Assembly (NCBI GenBank): GCA_964423095.1
Contig: CAYRDI010000045.1
Coordinates: 1 to 17,032 of the forward strand
Direction: 5' to 3'
DNA: 17,032 nt
DNA from: Micavibrio_A sp964423095
GTDB taxonomy: Bacteria; Pseudomonadota; Alphaproteobacteria; Micavibrionales; Micavibrionaceae
Shown one piece after another: positions 6,785-14,485 of this stretch. The notes below the pieces were generated by a model. The model was given only the letters and a program-made list of their open reading frames with translations. It was not told the origin of the DNA and did not search any database. The translations under genes were made by a program, and so were the position numbers. Each line of letters opens with the position of its first letter. The first letter of the stretch is position 1.

Positions 6785-7169
6785 AACGTCTGATTTCCGC
6801 CCCCGGAATTGCGTTATCGTATATTTCCAGCTTTTCAACCCGCACGGTGATATGCCGTAGCGGGTTTTCACACAGGCAATCTTGCGCAATCCGTTCCGCC
6901 AGCGTTTCAACAAGGTGGATGTGGTCATCGGATTGAACGGTGTGGCGCAAAACCACCTGCACCAGATTGTCATAAGAAACGGTGTCTTCGATGTTGTCGG
7001 CCCGTTCGTTCGGCCATGTATAAGGTTCAGCGGCGATGTTCACTCGAACCTTTTGTTTTCTGCCTTTTTCGCCATCATAAACGCCGATGGCGGCATCCAC
7101 CACCATATCCCGCACCAACAAAAGATTGGCGGCGACATCGTTTTTTTTATCACGGCAACAAAAAAACAT
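6711..7169 (-). CDS. folB: Dihydroneopterin aldolase FolB with an unusual C-terminal extension
   Basis: A folate-biosynthesis enzyme that converts 7,8-dihydroneopterin to 6-hydroxymethyl-dihydropterin and glycolaldehyde. The FolB pattern is clear: RDMVVDAAIGVYDGEKG (Glu34), TVSYDNL (Tyr66), HLVETLAERIA (Glu88) and VRVEKLEIYDN (Lys113). The product is 152 residues against a usual ~120; the extra ~25 residues after GAEIRR are rich in Cys, Arg and Pro and are encoded opposite the tail of the secreted gene, so they look like read-through of a lost stop. The ATG at 7169 overlaps the ccrM stop in TAATG, implying translational coupling. The first 14 residues include T7 and A8 tracts and precede the usual FolB start. 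Alternative start: Met22. Confidence 0.85.
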   Translation of the reverse strand: MFFCCRDKKNDVAANLLLVRDMVVDAAIGVYDGEKGRKQKVRVNIAAEPYTWPNERADNIEDTVSYDNLVQVVLRHTVQSDDHIHLVETLAERIAQDCLCENPLRHITVRVEKLEIYDNAIPGAEIRRSNERSCCPVRRVFQRCCPPRRNHP

Positions 7170-8278
7170 TACTGGATTGTTCCGCGGACCGAACCGGCAT
7201 TGGTTTCGATCTGTGCGCGCAATTCCTGACGCAAAGAATCGATGGGGACCATCTTCTGTCCCTGCTTGAAGTGCCAATACGTCCAGCCATTGCAGGAGGG
7301 GGCGTTTTGCACCATCGCCCCCATCTTGTGGATTGATCCGCGCTGATTACCCACGGTGACGTTCCCATCGGCATGAACCTTTACCTTGTTCCGACCCTTA
7401 ACATCGGAAAGCTCAACGCCCGGCTTCAGATAGCCATGTTCCAGCAACCAGCCGAAAGGAATGCGCATTTCCTCGCGTTTGTTGGCAAGTGTAATAGTGT
7501 CTTGCGCGCAAATCTCGGCGGTGTTGATGCGTTTTTGCGCATATTTAATGTATTCTTCTTCACGTTCGATGCCGATCCATTGGCGGCCCAGTTTTTTGGC
7601 GACCGCGCCGGTTGTGCCCGTCCCGAAAAACGGATCAAGCACCACATCGCCGGGCTTTGTGCTGGATAAAATCACACGCTGGAGCAGGGCTTCAGGTTTT
7701 TGTGTGGGATGAAGCTTTTCCCCCGCATCGTTTTTCAAACGCTCTCCGCCCGTGCAAAGGGGAATGAACCAATCGGAGCGCATTTGCAGGTCTTCGTTTA
7801 ATGCTTTCATGGAATCGTAATTGAAACGGTATTTGGAATCCTTGGATTTTGCCGCCCAGATCATCGTTTCATGGGCATTGGTAAACCGTTTTCCCTTGAA
7901 ATTCGGCATTGGATTGGATTTGCGCCAGATAATATCGTTCAAAATCCAATATCCGAGGTCTTGCAAGATATACCCCAGACGGAAAATATTGTGATAGGAA
8001 CCGATCACCCAGATGGTGCCGTCATCATGCAGCGCATCGCGCGCGGCAGAGAGCCATTGGCGGGTGAAATCATCGTATACCTGAAGCGAATCGAATTTAT
8101 CCCAATCGTCGTCACAGGCATCGACTTTTGAATTGTTGGGGCGGGTGAGTTCCCCGCCCAGCTGAAGATTATACGGCGGGTCCGCAAAAATCATATCCAC
8201 CGATCCGGCATCCAGGCTCTTCAGCTTTTCGACACAGTCGCCCTTCAGGATGGTGTTTATTGGTGATTTCCGGCTCAT
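7169..8278 (-). CDS. ccrM: CcrM-type DNA adenine methyltransferase (GANTC)
   Basis: A 369-residue N6-adenine methyltransferase, close in length to Caulobacter CcrM (358), predicted to methylate the A in GANTC and so mark replicated DNA in the alphaproteobacterial cell cycle. Motif order is that of beta-class enzymes: catalytic DPPYNLQLGG at 33-42 in the N-terminal part, HPTQKP at 190-195, and the AdoMet-binding DPFFGTGTTG at 215-224. The C-terminal ~100 residues (from IPFGWLLEHGYLKPG to HKMGAMVQNAPSCNGWTYWH) form the extra domain characteristic of CcrM, needed for DNA recognition. I chose ATG 8278 because GGGGGA precedes it by 4 nt; upstream in-frame codons to 8317 overlap the predicted promoter. 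No partner restriction enzyme is nearby, so it is an orphan methylase. folB overlaps its stop. Confidence 0.96.
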   Translation of the reverse strand: MSRKSPINTILKGDCVEKLKSLDAGSVDMIFADPPYNLQLGGELTRPNNSKVDACDDDWDKFDSLQVYDDFTRQWLSAARDALHDDGTIWVIGSYHNIFRLGYILQDLGYWILNDIIWRKSNPMPNFKGKRFTNAHETMIWAAKSKDSKYRFNYDSMKALNEDLQMRSDWFIPLCTGGERLKNDAGEKLHPTQKPEALLQRVILSSTKPGDVVLDPFFGTGTTGAVAKKLGRQWIGIEREEEYIKYAQKRINTAEICAQDTITLANKREEMRIPFGWLLEHGYLKPGVELSDVKGRNKVKVHADGNVTVGNQRGSIHKMGAMVQNAPSCNGWTYWHFKQGQKMVPIDSLRQELRAQIETNAGSVRGTIQ

Positions 8279-8422
8279 TATTCCCCCGTTTGTGTGGATC
8301 AAAGAGGAACGAATCATGATTCATTGTCGAGTCGCCGTCAACCCCATAAATAGAAAAAGTTGTTTAGAGTCAGAACGATACAAGAACATCTTCAGATTTT
8401 AGAGTCGGTTCAGTGGGTTACA
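8279..8422 (-). promoter_or_regulatory. ccrM upstream region with five GANTC sites
   Basis: Between the rnhB stop and the ccrM start lie five GANTC sites: 8311-8315 (GAATC), 8318-8322 (GATTC), 8329-8333, 8367-8371 and 8402-8406 (all GAGTC on the plus strand). Random expectation in this length is about 0.5. Two of them make the perfect palindrome GAATCATGATTC (8311-8322). The two distal sites lie in the repeated 9-mer TTTAGAGTC (8363-8371 and 8398-8406). No full CtrA box (TTAA-N7-TTAA) is visible here. The arrangement suggests regulation by methylation state, perhaps through GcrA or a CcrM feedback loop. Confidence 0.75.
8313..8341 (-). promoter_or_regulatory. Predicted ccrM promoter
   Basis: On the minus strand, TTGACG (8341-8336), a 17-bp spacer and CATGAT (8318-8313). 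The -35 has one mismatch from TTGACA and the -10 two from TATAAT. Transcription would start near 8306, giving a ~28-nt leader with the GGGGGA ribosome site. The -10 lies within the GAATCATGATTC palindrome and a third GANTC is in the spacer. Confidence 0.6.
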
Positions 8423-9061
8423 TTAACGACACGGCGCAAAAGACCGGCGGTGGTGCGGTGTAATGCCATGCGCGGCAATGCCGGCCATGTGTTCGGCGGT
8501 ACCGTACCCAGCATTGGTGGCCCAGCCATAATGGGGAAATTCTTCGTGTAGCCTCGCCATCATCCGGTCACGCGTGACCTTGGCCAGGATGGAGGCGGTA
8601 GCAATGGACAGGGATGTAGCATCCCCCTTGACCACAGTTTGCGTCCGGCAGGACAGGGGCGGCGCAAATTTCCCATCGATGAGCGTTAACTCCACCGTCA
8701 TCGCATTCCCCCGCATCCCGTCAAACGCCCGTTTCATCGCGAGCAGGGTGGCATGATGGATGTTGAGAGTATCAATCTCCTCGGCCGAGGCCTGTGCGAT
8801 TGCAAAAACACACTGATCTTTGATAATCTCGAAAAGATAGTCCCGTTTTTGCGCGCTAAGTTTTTTGCTGTCATTCACGGCCGCCCAAACGGGGTGGCCC
8901 AGCTTTTCAGGTGGAATATACGCGCACGCCGTAACGACAGGGCCCGCGAGCGGCCCACGCCCGACCTCGTCGATCCCGCACACGGGAACACCGAACGAAA
9001 GATCGAATGCGGAAAGGCTTTTATCAGCCTTTAAGGCTTTTGCTGACGATTTCAAAGACAT
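8423..9061 (-). CDS. rnhB: Ribonuclease HII
   Basis: A 212-residue RNase HII, which cuts the RNA strand of RNA-DNA hybrids and starts removal of ribonucleotides misincorporated in DNA. The acidic active site is visible: D31-E32 in GIDEVGRGPLAGPV, D129 in LIDGKF and D147 in VVKGDATSLSIATASILAK; also DSKKLS at 64-69 and a C-terminal HHRRSF. The ATG at 9061 lies 38 nt inside the end of pepN, and no Shine-Dalgarno is well placed; a TTG at 9088 preceded very closely by AGGAG is an alternative, adding nine residues. Either way its start depends on pepN sequence, so coupling is likely. It precedes ccrM, a pairing I recall from other Alphaproteobacteria. Confidence 0.93.
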   Translation of the reverse strand: MSLKSSAKALKADKSLSAFDLSFGVPVCGIDEVGRGPLAGPVVTACAYIPPEKLGHPVWAAVNDSKKLSAQKRDYLFEIIKDQCVFAIAQASAEEIDTLNIHHATLLAMKRAFDGMRGNAMTVELTLIDGKFAPPLSCRTQTVVKGDATSLSIATASILAKVTRDRMMARLHEEFPHYGWATNAGYGTAEHMAGIAAHGITPHHRRSFAPCR

Positions 9062-11588
9062 CGGGGGAAAGTTTCGGCGTATCCGCAATCTCCTGCAAGG
9101 CCGATTTCATTTTCTCCTGACGATCCTGTGTATAACGCCGCCATTCCCGCAAAGGCGTTAACATTCGCGCCGCAATTTGCGGGTTAATGCCGTTCAATGT
9201 GATAACAGCCTCTTTCAGCAGCGCATAGCCCGAACCATCGGCGCGGTGGAACGTCACCGGATTGTTCATGGCAAAGGCACCATACAAAGACCGTGCGCGG
9301 TTTGGGTTTTTCAATGTAAAGTCTTTGTGTTGCGCCAGCGTCTTGATATTCGCGATGGTGTTGTCATTTACACCGATGGCCTGCAAAGAAAACCACTTGT
9401 CGATGACCAAGGGATAATCTTTGAACCGTGCGTAGAAGTCGGCAAAGGCGGTTTCTTTTTGCGCGCCTTCATGGTCGGTCAGCACCGACAAAGCCGAAAC
9501 ACGATCCGTCATGTTGGATGCATTCTGGTATTGTTCTGCCGCCAGAGCGGGGTCATCCAGATAACCAAGCACGGTGTTCTTCAGCGAACGGCGGGCCATC
9601 GCTTCGGGCGCAATGCTATAGGCACCTTTCTCGGCATTGTTTGTATAGACGTTCATAAGTTTGTCATGACACCGCTTAACGAACGCCGCCTTGATTTTTT
9701 CGCGCGCCGCATAAATACCATCAGGATCAACAACGTCGCGGCTCTGCGCCACAATCTGTATATCGGGTAGGGACAATGCCTTGGCAATCAATGCTTTGTC
9801 TTCCTTCCCCTGAATGGCCAGATCCAACAGACTTTCCAGAGATTCCAGCAACCCTTCGTCAAGAACGCCCGTATCGATCAATTTGTTGATCACGCGCATG
9901 GCATAGGTTTGCCCGGCTTCCCAGCGGTTGAACCCATCGGAGTCATGCACCATCAGGAATTTTAGATCGTCATCCGACAAATCGGTCGTCAATTTTACGG
10001 GCGCCGAAAACCCACGCAGGATGGACGGAACGGGCCGCGTACCAATGTTTTTAAAGGTGAAGCTCTGCTCCGGTTGAATCAGGTTTAAAACCTGCGTTTC
10101 GATCAAATCATCACCATTCGGACCGATCAAACCTACGGCAACGGGAATGTGCATCGGCTTTTTATCCGGTTGCCCTGGTGTTGCCGGAACATACTGCCGG
10201 AGCTTCAAGGTATAGATTTTTTTAGCCTCATCATATTCACCGCTCGCTTCAACCTCCGGCGTACCGGCTTGGCTATACCACAGCTTGAATTGCGAAAGGT
10301 CTTTGCCGGAGGCGTCCTCCATACATTTCGCCCAGTCTTCGGTCGTTACGGCCTGTCCGTCAAAACGCTGAAAATAAAGGTCTGTAGCCTTCCGGTAATC
10401 CTTGGTTCCAAGCAAAGTATGGAACATACGGATCACCTCCGCCCCCTTTTCATACACGGTCATGGTGTAGAAATTGTTGATCTCGATGTAGTTGTCCGGT
10501 CGGATGGGGTGGGACAGGGGCCCCGCATCTTCGGGGAATTGCATTCGGCGCAAATGCTGGACATCGTCAATCCGTTGAAGCCCGCGCGAATTCATATCCG
10601 CACTGAATTCCTGATCCCGAAAAACGGTCAGACCTTCTTTAAGCGAAAGTTGAAACCAGTCACGGCACGTCACACGGTTCCCCGTCCAGTTGTGGAAATA
10701 TTCATGGGCAATCACACCCTCGACGCGCAGGAAATCCGTATCCGTTGCCGTTTCGGGATGAGCAAGAACCAGCGCGGTGTTGAAGATATTGAGCGACGTG
10801 TTTTCCATCGCACCCATATTGAAATCGGACACCGCAACGATATTGAACCGGTTATATTGATATTCCCGGCCATAGACATCTTCATCCCATTTCATGGATT
10901 TGATGAGCGATTGCATGGCGTGGCCGCACTGGCCTTCATCGCCCTTGCGGACATAGATATACAAATCCACCTTACTGCCGCTACGCGTTGTAAACGTATC
11001 GTGGATATGCTCCAGATCGCCCGCCACCAACGCAAAAAGATAACAGGATTTCGGCGTGGGATCATCGAACACCGCATAATGGCGGCCATCGGGCAGCGTT
11101 CCCTGATCGGTCAAATTCCCGTTCGATAACAATACGGGGCATTTTTTGATGTCGCCTTCAATGCGCACCGTAAAGGTGGTCATGACATCCGGCCTGTCCT
11201 GATAATAGGTGATACGGCGAAACCCTTCGGCTTCGCATTGCGTGCAGTAATTCCCTCCGGAACAATACAACCCTTCAAGCCGCGTATTATTTTCAGGAAC
11301 GATTTCCGTGACGATTTCCAGCGTGAATTTATCTTTTACCGGCGTAAGTGTAAGGCCATTTTCCGTCACATCAGGTTTAATGTCCGCGCCATCCATTTTG
11401 ATGGATACCAGCTTTAAATCTTCGCCATTCAGGAAAAGATCGCCGCCCGCATTCTTCACATAGTGCGTTTTTGCATGAACCACCGTACGGCCATCAAAAA
11501 TTTTAAACCGCAAATCGATATGTTCGACCTTGTACGGAGGCGGCGTGTAATCTTTGAGGAAAATTGTCTTCGGCGTGTCTGTGCGCAT
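9024..11588 (-). CDS. pepN: Aminopeptidase N (M1 zinc metallopeptidase)
   Basis: An 854-residue cytosolic zinc aminopeptidase that trims N-terminal residues from peptides, close in size to E. coli PepN (870). The exopeptidase motif GAMEN is at 259-263, the zinc site HEYFH at 295-299, and the third ligand Glu318 in LKEGLT; catalytic neighbours NWTGNRVTCRDWFQ are intact. The N-terminal beta domain has QCEAEGFRRITYYQDRPDV, which distinguishes PepN of proteobacterial type from animal M1 enzymes. The C-terminal half is the helical domain of the DUF3458 type. The ATG at 11588 has AAGGA 8 nt upstream. It sits 44 nt after the proB stop and overlaps rnhB at its end, so proB-pepN-rnhB is likely one transcription unit. 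Here pepN occupies the place next to proB that proA often takes. Confidence 0.97.
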   Translation of the reverse strand: MRTDTPKTIFLKDYTPPPYKVEHIDLRFKIFDGRTVVHAKTHYVKNAGGDLFLNGEDLKLVSIKMDGADIKPDVTENGLTLTPVKDKFTLEIVTEIVPENNTRLEGLYCSGGNYCTQCEAEGFRRITYYQDRPDVMTTFTVRIEGDIKKCPVLLSNGNLTDQGTLPDGRHYAVFDDPTPKSCYLFALVAGDLEHIHDTFTTRSGSKVDLYIYVRKGDEGQCGHAMQSLIKSMKWDEDVYGREYQYNRFNIVAVSDFNMGAMENTSLNIFNTALVLAHPETATDTDFLRVEGVIAHEYFHNWTGNRVTCRDWFQLSLKEGLTVFRDQEFSADMNSRGLQRIDDVQHLRRMQFPEDAGPLSHPIRPDNYIEINNFYTMTVYEKGAEVIRMFHTLLGTKDYRKATDLYFQRFDGQAVTTEDWAKCMEDASGKDLSQFKLWYSQAGTPEVEASGEYDEAKKIYTLKLRQYVPATPGQPDKKPMHIPVAVGLIGPNGDDLIETQVLNLIQPEQSFTFKNIGTRPVPSILRGFSAPVKLTTDLSDDDLKFLMVHDSDGFNRWEAGQTYAMRVINKLIDTGVLDEGLLESLESLLDLAIQGKEDKALIAKALSLPDIQIVAQSRDVVDPDGIYAAREKIKAAFVKRCHDKLMNVYTNNAEKGAYSIAPEAMARRSLKNTVLGYLDDPALAAEQYQNASNMTDRVSALSVLTDHEGAQKETAFADFYARFKDYPLVIDKWFSLQAIGVNDNTIANIKTLAQHKDFTLKNPNRARSLYGAFAMNNPVTFHRADGSGYALLKEAVITLNGINPQIAARMLTPLREWRRYTQDRQEKMKSALQEIADTPKLSPDVFEIVSKSLKG

Positions 11589-11632
11589 GGCGGGTTCCTT
11601 GTTGAATTGCCAATAACAATAAGCTCTTATGC

Positions 11633-12778
11633 CTATCCGTTCAAGACAAGGTCGTCCCGGTGGATCAATTCATCACCGCGGGAATAGCCCAGAATTTCGG
11701 CAATATCCGTGCTTTTGTGGCCAGCAATCAGGCCTGTATGGGCGGAATCATAGGTCACAAGGCCGATCCCGAGCGTTTGCCCCTTCGCATCGCAGATTTT
11801 AACGGCATCGCCGCGGTCAAATTTTCCTTCGACCTTTTTGACACCAGCGGGCAGAAGACTTTTTCCGGCCAGAAGAGCCTTGCAAGCACCATCATCGAGG
11901 ATCAGCCCGCCCTTGGGCTTCACATGGGCCAAAATCCATTTTTTGCGCGCCGTACGCGGCTGATCGGACGCCAGAAAGATTGTCGCGCGTGCGTTTCCGT
12001 CCATCACGGCTTTTAATGCGTGGTTGTCCGTTCCTTTGGCAATCATCATATGCACGCCGGAATCGGTAGCGATTTTCGCTGCCTCCATTTTACTCTTCAT
12101 ACCGCCGGTCGAAACACCAGCAATCGCATCACCCGCCATATCCGTATATTTTGCTGTTATTTTTTCTACGACAGGGACGTGTTCCGCCGATGGATCAAGA
12201 CGCGGGTCCGCCGTATAAAGCCCATCCGTTGTCGAAAGCTGGATCACAAGATCCGCCCCAATCATCTGCGCCACGCGGGACGCCAGACGATCATTGTCGC
12301 CAAAGCGGATTTCTGAGGTCGAAACAGTATCGTTTTCATTGATAATCGGCACAAGTTTCTTTTCCAGCAATGTCTGGATCGTCGCACGCGCATTGAGGTG
12401 GGAACGGCGGTTTTCGGTATCCGATGGCGTGAGCAGAATCTGCGCCACCTGCACACCATGTACGGCAAACGCCTTCATATACGCTTCCATCAGCGCGATT
12501 TGCCCGATGGCCGCAGCACCCTGTTTTAATTCCAGCGGAATGGAGGATGGGCGCGCCGTCGTCGAAATCCCCATGCTTTTGCGACCGAGTGCAATGGAAC
12601 CGGATGTGACGACAATCACATCCTTACCCATAGATTTAAGGGCCACCACATCCGCAACCAGTGAAGAAAGCCACGTGCTTTTCACCCCGCCCGCCGGATC
12701 AACCAGAAGGGCAGAACCAATTTTAACCACGATGGTTTTGCTTTGATTTATCAATGCGTTCACATCCATGGACGCCAT
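11633..12778 (-). CDS. proB: Glutamate 5-kinase ProB
   Basis: A 381-residue enzyme for the first step of proline synthesis, phosphorylating glutamate to gamma-glutamyl phosphate. The amino-acid kinase domain shows TIVVKIGSALL near residues 15-25, VTSGSIALGRKSMG, the substrate loop PIINENDTVSTSEIRFGDND, and GVSTGGMKSKMEAAKIA. A C-terminal PUA domain (about 290-375) contains GGLILDDGACKAL, FDRGDAVKI and the final YSRGDELIHRDDLVL, as in E. coli ProB (367 residues), where it contributes to proline feedback. Start: ATG 12778 (MASMDV) or ATG 12769; a TTG at 12799 is also in frame. No Shine-Dalgarno is seen before any of them. proA is not adjacent. Confidence 0.95.
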   Translation of the reverse strand: MASMDVNALINQSKTIVVKIGSALLVDPAGGVKSTWLSSLVADVVALKSMGKDVIVVTSGSIALGRKSMGISTTARPSSIPLELKQGAAAIGQIALMEAYMKAFAVHGVQVAQILLTPSDTENRRSHLNARATIQTLLEKKLVPIINENDTVSTSEIRFGDNDRLASRVAQMIGADLVIQLSTTDGLYTADPRLDPSAEHVPVVEKITAKYTDMAGDAIAGVSTGGMKSKMEAAKIATDSGVHMMIAKGTDNHALKAVMDGNARATIFLASDQPRTARKKWILAHVKPKGGLILDDGACKALLAGKSLLPAGVKKVEGKFDRGDAVKICDAKGQTLGIGLVTYDSAHTGLIAGHKSTDIAEILGYSRGDELIHRDDLVLNG

Positions 12779-12832
12779 TATGATTTTAAACCGACGCAAT
12801 TCAATAGATTTCGTGTCCAGTATATGATTGAC

Positions 12833-12861
12833 ATAATATTAAATATGTATTCAGTTAACAA
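12833..12861 (-). promoter_or_regulatory. Candidate proB promoter
   Basis: On the minus strand, TTGTTA (12861-12856), 17-bp spacer, TATTAT (12838-12833). Transcription would begin near 12826, about 48 nt before proB. The surrounding 12779-12881 interval is strikingly AT-rich and divergent; on the plus strand a perfect TTGACA at 12828-12833 overlaps this -10, but I find no good matching plus-strand -10. Confidence 0.45.
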
Positions 12862-12881
12862 GATATACGAGGAAAAAGCAC

Positions 12882-13391
12882 ATGGACGATCAGAAACGGG
12901 AAACCATCAAAACGCAGTTCAACGATCACACCTTACGCTTGCTGGCCCGCGACCATGTACAGGGCAATCTGGCCTGGCACTTCGCCGCCGATCTGCATGA
13001 GTTATTTTCTGCGATGGATCACTACAACAGGACTAAACCCGTCGCTGAGTCCGCCATTAGCATCCTCGCACATGATCGTTTAAATGATTGGTTGATCGAA
13101 AACAGAAAGAAAGGGATGAAATCGGCAACTTACCACAATACCGCTCTTTATCTGGGAAAAGAAAACATCGATACGAATGCCTATGCCGGCCCCTTGAAGA
13201 TCAGTGGCGGCGTTATCGTTCAATACAGAGAAGAGTCTTTCTCTTCGGTTTACGTGGTTGGAAAAAAACGCAGCGCCATGCGCATTACTTCCGCGTCCGG
13301 AGAAACTGGGGATTTCTTTTTTGGAAGAGAAAAAAATCCAGATCCGGTAACCTTTGGCCCCATTCCGCTTTTTACCCGCGCTCCGCTTTAA
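12882..13391 (+). CDS. Orphan cytosolic protein of unknown function
   Basis: A 169-residue protein that I do not recognise. It has no signal peptide, no membrane segment and no cysteine. The first ~85 residues look helical (ETIKTQFNDHTLRLLARDHVQ, HFAADLHELFSAMD, a basic ENRKKGMKSA near the end); the rest looks beta-rich with GGVIVQY, SSVYVVGKKRSAMRIT and a Phe/Pro-rich tail. The ATG at 12882 has GAGGA about 8 nt upstream, a good ribosome site, which together with base use similar to its neighbours argues that it is real. It is the only plus-strand gene between proB and obg, inserted in what is often a contiguous obg-proB pair. Its stop faces the obg stop with only 3 nt between. Confidence 0.75.
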   Translation: MDDQKRETIKTQFNDHTLRLLARDHVQGNLAWHFAADLHELFSAMDHYNRTKPVAESAISILAHDRLNDWLIENRKKGMKSATYHNTALYLGKENIDTNAYAGPLKISGGVIVQYREESFSSVYVVGKKRSAMRITSASGETGDFFFGREKNPDPVTFGPIPLFTRAPL

Positions 13392-13394
13392 CGG

Positions 13395-14408
13395 CTAATC
13401 ATCCTCACGCGTCTCCGCGCGGGCTTTTTGAACAACATTGTTAAGGGCGAAGAGAACCTCGTTCACGCCTTCTTTGGATACGCCGGAAATCAGATGGGGT
13501 TTTATACCGGTATGTTTTTTGAAATCCTTGGCCACGTCTTCGGACAATTCCTTGCCCAGTGCGTCCGCCTTGTTCAAGGCAACGATTTCCGGCTTGTCTT
13601 CCAGTCCGTTCCCGTATTCCGCCAATTCATTACGGATGATCTCATAGGCTTTCCAGGGTTCGTCCTGCGTAATGTCGATCAGATGGAGCAGCACAGCCGT
13701 GCGTTCAACATGTCCCAGAAAACGGTCGCCCAGACCATGACCTTCGTGTGCGCCTTCGATCAGACCTGGAATATCTGCCAGCACGAATTCACGGTCACCG
13801 GCCCTCACTACACCCAAATTCGGGTGAAGGGTGGTGAAGGGGTAGTCCGCAATTTTTGGCTTTGCCGCCGTGCAGGATGCCAGAAAGGTTGATTTACCAG
13901 CATTGGGCATACCAACCAGTCCCGCATCAGCAATCAGTTTGAGCCGCAACCACAGGCCACGCTCCACACCCGGCCATCCCGGCGTGCTTTTGCGCGGGGC
14001 CTGATTGGTGGAAGATTTGTAATGTGCATTACCGAACCCGCCGTCGCCGCCTTTTAGAAAAGTGATGGTCTGTCCGGGCTCTTTCATATCGATCAGAATG
14101 GTTTCCTGATCCTCATCCAGAATTTCGGTGCCCACGGGAACCTGAATGATAATGTCATCACCATCGCGGCCAAAGCGCATTTCACCGGCGCCACCATCAC
14201 CGGAACGGGCCCGGAAATGTTGCGTGTACCGAAAATCGATCAGCGTGTTGAGTTCCTTCACGGCCGTAAAAATGACATCGCCGCCTTTACCGCCGTTGCC
14301 GCCATCAGGGCCGCCATGTTCAATAAACTTCTCGCGGCGGACGGAGATACACCCCGGCCCGCCGTTGCCGCTTTTGACGTAGATTTTTGCCTGATCGAGA
14401 AATTTCAT
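13395..14408 (-). CDS. obg: Obg family GTPase (ObgE/CgtA)
   Basis: A 337-residue essential GTPase linked to 50S subunit assembly and stress and cell-cycle signals. The glycine-rich Obg fold occupies residues 1-158 (GGPDGGNGGKGGDV, RARSGDGGAGEMRFG, LKGGDGGFGNAHY). The G domain follows: G1 GMPNAGKST at 166-174, G2 TT at 192-193, G3 DIPG at 212-215 followed by LIEGAHEG, G4 NKAD at 279-282 and G5 SGVS at 308-311. The variable C-terminal domain is very short. The start ATG (14408) is 77 nt after the rpmA stop across a hairpin, with only a distant GAGGG. Gene order rplU-rpmA-obg is widely conserved. Confidence 0.96.
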   Translation of the reverse strand: MKFLDQAKIYVKSGNGGPGCISVRREKFIEHGGPDGGNGGKGGDVIFTAVKELNTLIDFRYTQHFRARSGDGGAGEMRFGRDGDDIIIQVPVGTEILDEDQETILIDMKEPGQTITFLKGGDGGFGNAHYKSSTNQAPRKSTPGWPGVERGLWLRLKLIADAGLVGMPNAGKSTFLASCTAAKPKIADYPFTTLHPNLGVVRAGDREFVLADIPGLIEGAHEGHGLGDRFLGHVERTAVLLHLIDITQDEPWKAYEIIRNELAEYGNGLEDKPEIVALNKADALGKELSEDVAKDFKKHTGIKPHLISGVSKEGVNEVLFALNNVVQKARAETREDD

Positions 14409-14432
14409 GATTGAATGTGTGCCCTCAAAAGA

Positions 14433-14466
14433 AAATCGGGTGGTCGTTTCCGATCACCCGATTTTG
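14433..14466 (-). terminator. Strong hairpin between rpmA and obg (terminator or attenuator)
   Basis: A 14-bp stem (14433-14446 with 14453-14466, one G-U type mismatch) and a 6-base loop, with AAAA on the left arm and TTTT on the right arm. On the minus strand it is followed by CTTTTG. The T-run is interrupted, so it may reduce rather than stop transcription from rpmA into obg. Alternatively it protects the 3' end of the rplU-rpmA mRNA. Confidence 0.65.
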
Positions 14467-14485
14467 AATTCTTTTCGTGACCGGA

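Noticed and set aside
10149..11129. 326-codon plus-strand open frame
   Set aside because: It is fully antisense to pepN, whose GAMEN and HEYFH motifs are on the minus strand.
12828..12853. Plus-strand promoter for the 169-residue orphan gene
   Set aside because: The TTGACA is perfect, but the only -10-like sequence (TATTCA) is 14 bp away, too close for a normal promoter.
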